From Phaeodactylibacter xiamenensis (lineage in GTDB: Bacteria; Bacteroidota; Bacteroidia; Chitinophagales; Saprospiraceae): a stretch of 64,000 nt of DNA. The notes under the pieces were generated by a model. The model was given only the letters and a program-made list of their open reading frames with translations, searched no databases and was not told the DNA's origin. Position 1 is the first letter of the stretch; each line of letters opens with the position of its first letter. This document shows positions 16,647-22,562 of the stretch, in pieces. Position numbers and translations under genes: made by a program. The stretch spans positions 124,001 through 188,000 of the forward strand of contig NZ_JPOS01000003.1 in assembly GCF_000759025.1 (NCBI RefSeq), given 5' to 3'.

Positions 16647-16900
16647 TTTTGTCGGGTGTAAAAAGTGGGTGATTTCTTAAAAACGGGTGATTTCTAAATC
16701 ATTTGAAACTAACAACAGCACAAAGATGCAGGGCATTGTGCGGGCAATCGTCCGGAAATGAAATCCTGAACGTGTGTGGTAAATCCGAACTTTGGGGCGG
16801 TAAGAATAGAATCTATGGAAGGGGAACAGGCTGTCGGCTGTTAATCAGGCTTTTGGCAATGACAGGCAGAGTATCTGGTTGGAGTGGGTACACCTGCGGA
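16647..16900. other. Upstream region of the serine hydrolase gene
   Basis: This is a noncoding spacer between the hydrolase and the REP-like cluster. The phrase GGGTGATTTCT occurs twice at 16666-16695, but nothing else stands out. No supported gene. Confidence 0.4.
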
Positions 16901-16904
16901 AGTC

Positions 16905-17170
16905 ATCGCCGGGCGTCCTCTTCTCGCCCGGTGCTCTCTCCGTCTTGGGTAGTTTGAATACGAGCCAACTAAAAGCGCACCGGGTGAATCCCCCGGCAAT
17001 GGCTGGACGTAGTGCACCCGGTGAGGCTGCCTCGCCGGGCGCGCTCTCCGTCCGACGTAGTTTGGGAACGAAGTCGGTACTTTCGCCCGGCGTACTGCCA
17101 TGAGCACACGAAATACGCATCGGGTGAATGCCCGGGGCATGGCCCGACTTGATGCACCCGGTGAGCACAC
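16905..17170. repeat. REP-like hairpin cluster between the hydrolase gene and fabH
   Basis: Two homologous hairpin units are visible. Unit 1 pairs CACCGGGTG (16978-16986) perfectly with CACCCGGTG (17015-17023). Unit 2 pairs CATCGGGTG (17118-17126) with CACCCGGTG (17155-17163), with one G-T pair. Their interiors match (GAATSCCCSGG, ATGGC, GACKT). Further GCCGGGCG/CGCCCGG inverted motifs lie around 16908, 16925, 17034 and 17083. CTCTCCGTC...GTAGTTTG occurs twice, at about 16935 and 17043. Everything points to tandem copies of a GC-rich REP/BIME-type element, not a gene. Proline- and arginine-rich open frames across it are composition artefacts. Confidence 0.7.
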
Positions 17171-17235
17171 AACAGCCTCCGTGCATCAAAAGCTAATTAA
17201 TTACAACCTAAAGGCAGATAGACAAAGTACCGATT

Positions 17236-18207
17236 CTACATGCCCCACTCCACAACAGTCCCCGCATAGGAAAGCCCGCCACCAAAGCCGAGCAGCATCA
17301 CTTTATCGCCTTTTTTGACCTTGCCGGCTTTGACGCCTTCGTTCAGGGCCAGTGGGATGGAAGCGGAGGAGGTGTTGCCATAGACGGATAGGCTTTCGAG
17401 GGCTTTTTCCACCGACAGGCCGATGCCTTTGCAGATCGCCTCAATGATGCGCATATTGGCGCTGTGGGGTACGAACCAGTCGATGTCATTGATCGTCAGG
17501 TTGTTCTTTTCCAGCAATACTTTGACCTGCTCAGTCATGCGGTTGACCGCCCATTTGAAGACCTTGCGGCCGTTTTGGTAGATTTTGCCGCTGGCTTTGA
17601 TGGGCTCGCCATTGATCATCGTAGATTGATTGGACAGGTAGAGGTCCTGACCTCCGCTGCCTTCGGCGCCCACAATACAGGCTCCTATGTTGCCTTGTTC
17701 CGATGCCTCCACCAATACCGCCCCGGCGCCATCACCAAACAGGATGCAGGATGTGCGGTCAGAAAAATCGATGACTTTTGAAAGCACTTCCGCTCCAATA
17801 ACGAGTACTTTGCGCTGCATGCCGGACTCGATCATGCTTTTCGCTAAAGCAATACCATAGCCGAACCCTGCACAAGCCGCTGCAATATCAAGCGCTCCTG
17901 CCTGCCGGATACCCAGCCGGTGCTGTAAGACTGCTGCCACGCTGGGCATGACGTGGTCATGGGATACTGTAGCGAGCAGGATGAAGTCCACATCGCTCAG
18001 GTCTTTACCGTAGGTTTTAGCCAGGTTGAGGGCGGCTTTTTCGCTGAGGTCTCCGGTGTACTCATTTTGGCGGGCAAAGTGGCGGGTTTTTATGCCGGTA
18101 CGGGACTGAATCCATTCATCGGAGGTCTCAATGAAGCCTTCAAAGTAGTGGTTATCAATAATTTGCTCTGGTGCATAGGCACCGATGGCTGTGATTTTCG
18201 CTTGCAT
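17236..18207 (-). CDS. fabH: Beta-ketoacyl-ACP synthase III (FabH)
   Basis: The protein has 323 residues, the usual FabH length. The catalytic triad is readable: Cys in ALDIAAACAGFGYGIALA, His in FVPHSANMRIIEAI and Asn in VYGNTSSASIPLAL. The C terminus KVMLLGFGGGLSYAGTVV is typical. FabH condenses acetyl-CoA (or a branched acyl-CoA) with malonyl-ACP to start fatty-acid synthesis. It stands alone here, without plsX, rpmF or acpP next to it, which suggests an additional FabH-type gene, possibly specialised; that is inference. The start at 18207 (MQAKITAIGAYAPEQ) fits family N termini. Confidence 0.92.
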   Translation of the reverse strand: MQAKITAIGAYAPEQIIDNHYFEGFIETSDEWIQSRTGIKTRHFARQNEYTGDLSEKAALNLAKTYGKDLSDVDFILLATVSHDHVMPSVAAVLQHRLGIRQAGALDIAAACAGFGYGIALAKSMIESGMQRKVLVIGAEVLSKVIDFSDRTSCILFGDGAGAVLVEASEQGNIGACIVGAEGSGGQDLYLSNQSTMINGEPIKASGKIYQNGRKVFKWAVNRMTEQVKVLLEKNNLTINDIDWFVPHSANMRIIEAICKGIGLSVEKALESLSVYGNTSSASIPLALNEGVKAGKVKKGDKVMLLGFGGGLSYAGTVVEWGM

Positions 18208-18363
18208 GTGTTAGGGTGTTATCGGCTGAGGCTCTGATTATTAAAGTCTTTTTGCGGTGCAAAAATAGATTTTATTCGCTATTTAGCAAGCTTAAAATGT
18301 CTGGCGGTGAATAGTCAGTTTTTACTTTTTTTGCTACCGATTGAACTAATGGCAGGCTTTGAG

Positions 18364-18416
18364 ATGTTATGGGTATAGTTCTTTGAAAGCTGAAAGATTC
18401 AGTTTTCCCATAACAA
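18364..18416. repeat. Inverted repeat upstream of ssrA
   Basis: The 9-base arms TGTTATGGG (18364-18372) and CCCATAACA (18408-18416) are perfectly complementary and enclose a smaller CTGAA/TTCAG pair. The site lies between the divergent fabH and ssrA genes. It could be a regulator site or a structured leader; there is no T run to make it a terminator for a known gene. Confidence 0.45.
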
Positions 18417-18491
18417 AATGTCAAAACTGCTGATGGTGCCGATGGCGCTTCAGTACAATCAGCCAAGGCTTAACAAGCCTGGCTACAGAAT

Positions 18492-18867
18492 GGGGACGTA
18501 CTGGAATCGACAGGGAAGTAAACTGGTAAGTAAGCATGCCGGAGCACGATAGTTCACTCCGTTAACAAATGGCTATTAACACTTTTACATGGCAATACAC
18601 AGTATGCCATGGCTGCCTAAGACTAGGTCTTAGAAAGCCTTTGTGCCGTACGCTTGACGCCTAATACACAGCGTGCCGCATATCAACCAACCCTTTAGGC
18701 TAGTGGTCTGCCCTGCTCCGAACAGACTGCGAAATTAAGGAGCTAAGGCTTGGTCATAGGTGGGTACCGCGACCTCCCCCAAGCTCGAAAACCTCAATGT
18801 GGTACTAAGCATGTAGAAGGCTTATGAGTGCTTTCGCTGGACGCGAGTTCGACTCTCGCCGTCTCCA
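18492..18867 (+). ncRNA. ssrA: tmRNA (ssrA)
   Basis: The 5' end GGGGACG followed by GGAATCGACAGG is the conserved tmRNA start, and the 3' end GCGAGTTCGACTCTCGCC then GTCTCCA is the T arm and acceptor strand, with GGGGAC pairing GTCTCC. The genome does not encode the final CCA here (GTCTCCACAA), so it must be added. The tag frame at 18591-18620 reads GGC AAT ACA CAG TAT GCC ATG GCT GCC TAA, giving G-N-T-Q-Y-A-M-A-A. The ending AMAA fits ClpXP-type degrons, and the overall pattern fits Bacteroidota tags such as GE-N-NYALAA. The RNA rescues stalled ribosomes and tags the nascent chain. Length of about 376 nt is normal. Confidence 0.95.
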
Positions 18868-18874
18868 CAACAAT

Positions 18875-18914
18875 AAGGCTACCGCTTCTTTACGGAAGGG
18901 TAGCCTTTTTTTAT
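18875..18914 (+). terminator. Rho-independent terminator of ssrA
   Basis: The arms AAGGCTACC and GGTAGCCTT, with an inner GCTTC/GGAAG pairing region, are followed by TTTTTTATTTTT at 18906 onward. It begins a few bases after the mature 3' end of the tmRNA. Confidence 0.88.
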
Positions 18915-18942
18915 TTTTACCCACAACCAATTCAACCACTAC

Positions 18943-19542
18943 ATGATCTACGCTTTCAAAGGCTTCATTCCCGTTGTCCACGAATCGGCTTTCGTCCACC
19001 CTCAGGCGGCTGTGACCGGTAATGTTATCATAGGCAGGGATGTGTATATCGGGCCCGGCGCAGCGATCCGGGGCGACTGGGGCGGCATCGTGATCGAAGA
19101 CGGCTGCAATGTGCAGGAAAACTGCACCATCCACATGTTCCCTGGGGTGACGGTGCGCCTGGAAGCATCGGCACATATCGGGCACGGTGCCATTATCCAC
19201 GGAGCGCATATTGGCCGGAACTGCATGGTAGGCATGAACAGCGTCATCATGGACAATGCCGTCATCGGGGCGGAGTCTATAATCGGGGCCCTCACTTTCG
19301 TGAAAGCTAAAGCAGCAATCCCGCCCCGCAGCCTGGTGGTGGGCAATCCGGGCAAAGTCATCAAGACCGTAAGCGACGAAATGATCGCCTGGAAGACCAA
19401 AGGCACACAGCTGTATCAGACCCTGCCGGGCGACTGCCACGCCACGCTGAAGCCGGTTGAGCCCCTTCGGGAAATCCCGGCTGACCGCCCCCGGCAGGAA
19501 GCGTTGTACGCAACCTGGGAGGCGATCAAACGGGAAGAATAA
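18943..19542 (+). CDS. paaY: PaaY-like hexapeptide-repeat protein (phenylacetate-pathway thioesterase / gamma-carbonic-anhydrase fold)
   Basis: The protein has 199 residues. From residue ~15 to ~150 it shows left-handed beta-helix hexapeptide repeats (AAVTGNVIIGRDVYIGPGAAIRG, IEDGCNVQENCTIH, IGRNCMVGMNSVIMDNAVIG). The metal-binding His residues of the gamma-carbonic-anhydrase group appear in SAHIGHGAIIHGAHIG. The C-terminal part (VVGNPGKVIKTVSDEMIAWKTKGTQLYQ) and the length match PaaY, which hydrolyses misprocessed CoA thioesters of the phenylacetate pathway, better than generic YrdA-type proteins of about 170 residues. A paaZ homologue lies 3 kb downstream on the same strand, which supports the call. 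ORF end at 19542 directly abuts the MITE-B copy. Confidence 0.85.
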   Translation: MIYAFKGFIPVVHESAFVHPQAAVTGNVIIGRDVYIGPGAAIRGDWGGIVIEDGCNVQENCTIHMFPGVTVRLEASAHIGHGAIIHGAHIGRNCMVGMNSVIMDNAVIGAESIIGALTFVKAKAAIPPRSLVVGNPGKVIKTVSDEMIAWKTKGTQLYQTLPGDCHATLKPVEPLREIPADRPRQEALYATWEAIKREE

Positions 19543-19545
19543 TAA

Positions 19546-19704
19546 AGAGCTTATTGGGATTTTACACTTCGGGCTGCTCTTGCCAAATTTTGTCCTGCTC
19601 TTCGTTATTCTTCGGTCACGTCCGTACGGATGTTCCCTCATCATGCCTTGATCAGAATAAAATTTGGCTGCGTCCGCTCCAAAAGCAAAACCCCAACAAG
19701 CTCT
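19546..19704 (-). mobile_element. MITE-B copy 1, 159 bp
   Basis: This is a short noncoding element homologous to 46998-47158 in the opposite orientation. Both copies end in an inverted repeat of the type AGAGCTTRTTGGG-TTTT / AAAACCCCAACAAGCTCT. Inside, CCAAATTTTGTCCTGCTCTT and its partner AAAATTTGGCTGCG form a second palindromic layer, so the whole element can fold back on itself. It occupies the gap between convergent paaY and the cytochrome c gene, and its last bases contribute to the TAG stop of the cytochrome c gene (19703-19705). It may act as a transcription barrier between the two genes. No transposase in the window shares its ends. Confidence 0.75.
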
Positions 19705-20182
19705 AACTTTCCTGAAGCGTTTTCAGGTAAGCGACCACTTTACGGATTTCCGCATCCACTTCAGCTTCGGTCTCCAGGTTTTCAGATTCCCGGAAGGTCT
19801 CGCCCCAAACGGGCATAGCGCCACCATGCCCCTTGAGCTCTTTGTTGCCTTTGACAATATCAAAGATCAGGGCCTCCGGATATTCGCCATTGCGACGGGC
19901 AGCGATCTTAGTCAAGTCAGGAGGGGTGACTTTGAGCAAGTCCGACATGGGCCCGGCAACACCTTCTTCACCGTGGCAGATTTTACAGTAAGAAATGTAT
20001 AGCTCCTCGCCCCGCTCCAGGGGGTCCGCCGCTTTGTGGACCGGAGCCTCTGTTACGGCCTCTTCCTGTGAAGTGTCTGCCTCATTCTTTTCGGCGGTAT
20101 TGACACACTGCGCCAACAGTAAGGGGAGTCCGCAGAGGGCTAATACTCTCAGGGCTGCATTCAGAACGGTTGGTTTTTTCAT
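19703..20182 (-). CDS. Monohaem cytochrome c lipoprotein
   Basis: The protein has 159 residues. The N terminus ends in LLLAQC, a lipobox, so it is membrane-anchored in the periplasm. The haem-binding motif CKICH lies in YISYCKICHGEEGVAG, and the distal Met is probably in GGAMPVWGETF. A Ser/Glu/Thr-rich linker (residues ~25-55) connects the anchor to the class I cytochrome domain. It is likely an electron carrier to a terminal oxidase or for a periplasmic dehydrogenase. Its stop codon TAG overlaps the end of MITE-B, so the last codon or codons may have been altered by that insertion. Confidence 0.88.
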   Translation of the reverse strand: MKKPTVLNAALRVLALCGLPLLLAQCVNTAEKNEADTSQEEAVTEAPVHKAADPLERGEELYISYCKICHGEEGVAGPMSDLLKVTPPDLTKIAARRNGEYPEALIFDIVKGNKELKGHGGAMPVWGETFRESENLETEAEVDAEIRKVVAYLKTLQES

Positions 20183-20288
20183 TTTGAATTTTATTTGGTT
20201 TTGTCTGCCATTAATTTACAAAGCATTGGCAATCTTTGCAATTCAACAAGCCATGATTTACATCAACCACCACTTAATCCGATAAAAA

Positions 20289-20741
20289 TTGGGAAAGACC
20301 ATCAAAGAAAACCTGACTGATCAGTGCCGGGCACAATTGCAAGCCCGGATAGCCACCCTGCAGCGGTCTGTGGAAACCATTCAGGCAGCCCGTAACAACG
20401 AAACCAAAAGCAGCGCCGGCGATAAATACGAAACCGGTCGGGCGATGATGCAAATGGAAGAGGACAAGGTCATGGCGCAGCTCGATCAGGCGCAGTTTCA
20501 GTTGCAACAGCTCCGGCAGATCCCCGCTTACAGCGGCACCACCATTAGTTCCGGAAGCCTTGTGCGTACCCAAAAGGGCTGCTACTTTTTATCGGTTAGC
20601 ATGGGCAAAGCTATGGTGGATGGAACAGTATTCTACTGCATCTCCACTCAGGCACCGCTCGCACAGCAAATGCTTGGGAAATCGAAAGGGGACAAGATCG
20701 TCTTCAACGGGCAGGAAGATGAAATTTTGGACGTAACATAA
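20289..20741 (+). CDS. GreA/GreB-like transcription-factor homologue
   Basis: The protein has 150 residues and starts at TTG (20289); no ATG is available before residue ~54. Residues 1-80 form a helical hairpin (CRAQLQARIATLQRSVETIQAARNN, then TGRAMMQMEEDKVMAQLDQAQFQLQQL), and the C-terminal half is an FKBP-like beta domain (GSLVRTQKGCYFLSVSMGKAM, LLGKSKGDKIVFNGQEDEIL-like ending). This matches the short GreA/GreB-related proteins common in Bacteroidota, some of which databases mislabel as 3-oxoacyl-ACP synthase. In true GreA the coiled-coil tip acidic residues rescue backtracked RNA polymerase; here the tip reads ETKSSAGDKYETG, which keeps acidic residues. The function is therefore plausible but unproven. 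Confidence 0.75.
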   Translation: MGKTIKENLTDQCRAQLQARIATLQRSVETIQAARNNETKSSAGDKYETGRAMMQMEEDKVMAQLDQAQFQLQQLRQIPAYSGTTISSGSLVRTQKGCYFLSVSMGKAMVDGTVFYCISTQAPLAQQMLGKSKGDKIVFNGQEDEILDVT

Positions 20742-20746
20742 AAAAA

Positions 20747-20764
20747 GCCCGCTCGAAGGCGGGC
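20747..20764. terminator. GC-rich hairpin after the GreA-like gene
   Basis: The perfect 6-bp stem GCCCGC/GCGGGC with loop TCGAAG is preceded by seven As and followed by AAATTA. On the plus strand it follows the stop codon by five bases. The A run makes it a good terminator in the minus direction too. Confidence 0.65.
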
Positions 20765-20820
20765 AAATTACAAATCGTGACCTTATGATTTTTTAACCTG
20801 TCTTACTAACTGCAAGTACC

Positions 20821-21786
20821 GTGCCAAAAATCAAAATACAACTGTTTCTCTGCATTTTATGCCCCACTTTTTTGCTAATATCGGGTGGTTGCGGAAGCTC
20901 AGCACCTCAGCCCGCCTCTGATGAACCCGTTTCGGCAGTGGAAGCAACCGTTTTAGGCATTGCACAAGATGCTGGCTACCCTCAAGCCAATTGCCAGAAA
21001 GCCTGCTGCCGCCCGGCCTGGGACAATCCCGCAAAAAGGCGAATGGTCAGCTGCCTGGCCATCAGCGACCGGCAAGCAGGCAAAGCCTGGCTGCTGGATG
21101 CCACGCCCGACTTCCCGGAGCAGCTGCAGTTCATCCGGGACAGCCTGGGATTGGAACTGGGAGGTATTTTGCTCACCCATGCCCACATAGGCCATTACAC
21201 CGGCCTGATGTACCTGGGCAGGGAAGTGATGGGCGCTCAAGGCGTCCCCGTGTATGTCATGCCCCGTATGGATAGTTTTCTCCGGGAGAACGGCCCATGG
21301 AGTCAGCTTGCTGACCTCGGCAACATCGAACTACGCACCCTGCAGGCAGGACAAGCCGTAGCACTTAGCCCAAACCTTACCATCACCCCTTTCCCAGTGC
21401 CCCACCGCGATGAGTTTTCGGAAACAGTAGGCTTTAGCGTGCAGGGCCCTAACCACCAGCTGATGTTCCTGCCGGATATCGACAAATGGGGCCGCTGGGA
21501 AGTGCCCATCGACTCCATGATAGAGGTTCATGACCTCGCTTTTCTTGATGCCACTTTTTACTCCGGAGCCGAGCTGCCCGGGCGGGACATGTCGGAAATC
21601 CCCCACCCTTTTGTGCAGGAAAGCCTAAAACGCTTTGCCCCTTTACCGGACAGCATCCGCAGGCGGATTTATTTTATTCACTTCAACCACTCCAATCCTT
21701 TGCTGCAAGCGGGCAGTGCAGCACAGAGGGAGGTGGAACAGGCAGGGTTTGGGATCAGCCGGGAGGGGATGCGGTTTGAGTTGTAG
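20821..21786 (+). CDS. PqqB-like metallo-beta-lactamase-fold hydrolase, lipoprotein
   Basis: The gene starts at GTG (20821). A signal peptide with lipobox-like SGGC (residue ~24) precedes the domain. The protein has 321 residues. EATVLGIAQDAGYPQANCQKACC is the characteristic N terminus of PqqB-type MBL proteins. The metal motif reads LTHAHIGHYTGL (HxHxGH in place of the classical HxHxDH), followed by TPFPVPHRDEFSETVGF and FLPDIDKW, then HFNHSNPLL near the end. No pqq genes are nearby, and PqqB itself is cytoplasmic and not lipidated, so this is a secreted relative with unknown substrate. The Cys pairs (NCQKACC) resemble the zinc site of PqqB. Confidence 0.82.
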   Translation: MPKIKIQLFLCILCPTFLLISGGCGSSAPQPASDEPVSAVEATVLGIAQDAGYPQANCQKACCRPAWDNPAKRRMVSCLAISDRQAGKAWLLDATPDFPEQLQFIRDSLGLELGGILLTHAHIGHYTGLMYLGREVMGAQGVPVYVMPRMDSFLRENGPWSQLADLGNIELRTLQAGQAVALSPNLTITPFPVPHRDEFSETVGFSVQGPNHQLMFLPDIDKWGRWEVPIDSMIEVHDLAFLDATFYSGAELPGRDMSEIPHPFVQESLKRFAPLPDSIRRRIYFIHFNHSNPLLQAGSAAQREVEQAGFGISREGMRFEL

Positions 21787-21908
21787 TGGTTTAAGGCTTT
21801 CTTTAGCAGCCAAAGCCGCATATTTATTGAGCCCTTCATGGCAGATAAAAGAACGATTATTGCCATTGACGCGTTTTTTAAACGCAGATATATTAATTTT
21901 CAGCAGAT

Positions 21909-22073
21909 TATACTGACGATTAAGTGGTTTTCCATAGCAAACCTACTCAATGTCAGTATTTACGCTGGGAAGTGGCTTGCGCTTGCCCTGACAAGCTATG
22001 CTTCGTCAGTGGCCGATGTCGCAAATCCAAGATCCCGACATTTATCGTCGGTGACCACTTCATATTGTGTATA
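21909..22073 (-). mobile_element. MITE-A copy 1, about 165 bp
   Basis: This is one of three related noncoding elements (others 29653-29788 and 58153-58345), inverted relative to those. The ends read TATACTGACGATTAAGTGGTTT and, at the other side, a degenerate GACCACTTCATATTGTGTATA. The family terminal repeat is TATAC, about 8 variable bases, then AAGTGGTTTGC. The core phrase GACATCGGCCACTGACGAAG (reverse strand) is shared by all copies. The TA dinucleotides at the outermost ends resemble IS630/Tc1-mariner-type targets (inference). The copy ends 14 bp before the small antitoxin-like gene at 22087 and may contribute its promoter. Confidence 0.8.
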
Positions 22074-22086
22074 AATTTGCGTACAC

Positions 22087-22311
22087 ATGGAAACCACCAA
22101 GAAAATGTCCAATCTTCAACTTGAGCTCCTAAAAGTGTTTAGCTTCGACCTCGAAGACCATCAGATTATTGAAATCAGAAACCTTTTAGCCAACTACTTT
22201 GCTGAGAAGGCTACAGCGGAAATGGATAGACTATGGGAAGAAAATCAATGGAACGAAAAAACCATCGAGGAATGGTCTAAAGAACATATGCGGACTAAAT
22301 ATTCTTTCTAA
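22087..22311 (+). CDS. Small acidic protein, probable antitoxin of a decayed PIN-type toxin-antitoxin pair
   Basis: The protein has 74 residues: a helical N-terminal half (LQLELLKVFSFDLEDHQIIEIRNLLANYF), followed by a charged second half (MDRLWEENQWNEKTIEEWSKEHMRTKY). I recognise no strict family, but short proteins of this composition commonly sit directly before PIN-domain toxins in Bacteroidota. Immediately downstream, without any start codon, lies the last ~40 codons of a PIN-like protein, which supports an antitoxin role by context. The ATG at 22087 is used; there is a second possible start at Met 7. MITE-A copy 1 ends 14 bp upstream. Confidence 0.65.
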   Translation: METTKKMSNLQLELLKVFSFDLEDHQIIEIRNLLANYFAEKATAEMDRLWEENQWNEKTIEEWSKEHMRTKYSF

Positions 22312-22313
22312 CA

Positions 22314-22436
22314 AGTTTCATCGTATCCAATGATACCCATTTTAAGGCGCTCCATGATATTAATTTCCCCGCAGTAGAAGTTGTTAATATTGACGACTTT
22401 CTGCTCGAATTATCGAAAAGTTCTCAAAACGAGTAA
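22314..22436 (+). pseudogene. 3' remnant of a PIN-domain toxin gene
   Basis: The frame reads SFIVSNDTHFKALHDINFPA then VEVVNIDDFLLELSKSSQNE and TAA (22434-22436). The (V/I)SNDxHF...L...FPxVxVxxxDxFL pattern is the C-terminal part of PIN-family toxins, including the last conserved Asp region. There is no start codon and nothing else of the domain: the sequence begins 2 bases after the antitoxin-like stop. A deletion has removed roughly the first two thirds of the toxin while leaving the antitoxin intact. Confidence 0.78.
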
Positions 22437-22527
22437 TGCAGATTCGCTGGTCCATTAGTCAGGAAATGAAAATAGCAAAGTATATCCTCTAAATCTTGCT
22501 TTCCCACATTTTTCGTAAATTCGCGAA

Positions 22528-22541
22528 CGAACGATCGTTAG
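22528..22541. promoter_or_regulatory. PaaR-type (TetR-family) operator upstream of paaZ
   Basis: The 14-mer CGAACGATCGTTAG fits the pseudopalindrome CNAACGNNCGTTNG reported for the phenylacetyl-CoA-responsive TetR regulator PaaR of Thermus thermophilus at every fixed position. It lies 21 bases upstream of the paaZ start, where a bound repressor would block the promoter. A weak -7-like TAAATTCG (22516-22523) directly precedes it. No paaR gene is present in the window, so the regulator must be elsewhere. Confidence 0.72.
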
Positions 22542-22562
22542 TACATCCAAATAAAACCAACC

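Noticed and set aside
16841-17189. Arg/Pro/Gly-rich open frames on both strands across the REP-like cluster
   Set aside because: All frames are open because of GC-rich palindromic repeats; the predicted proteins are low-complexity and mirror each other, so no gene is supported.
18805-18867. A separate tRNA gene at the tmRNA 3' end
   Set aside because: The T arm and acceptor stem belong to the tRNA-like domain of tmRNA: the acceptor strand pairs with GGGGAC 360 bases upstream, and no anticodon arm is present.
18805-19644. A 279-codon minus-strand open frame across ssrA's 3' end and paaY
   Set aside because: It is antisense to paaY and the tmRNA; composition is the mirror of the real gene, and it includes the tmRNA acceptor arm.
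20821-21786. Genuine PQQ biosynthesis gene pqqB
   Set aside because: The protein carries a lipoprotein signal and no pqqA, C, D or E gene is near; only the fold assignment is kept.
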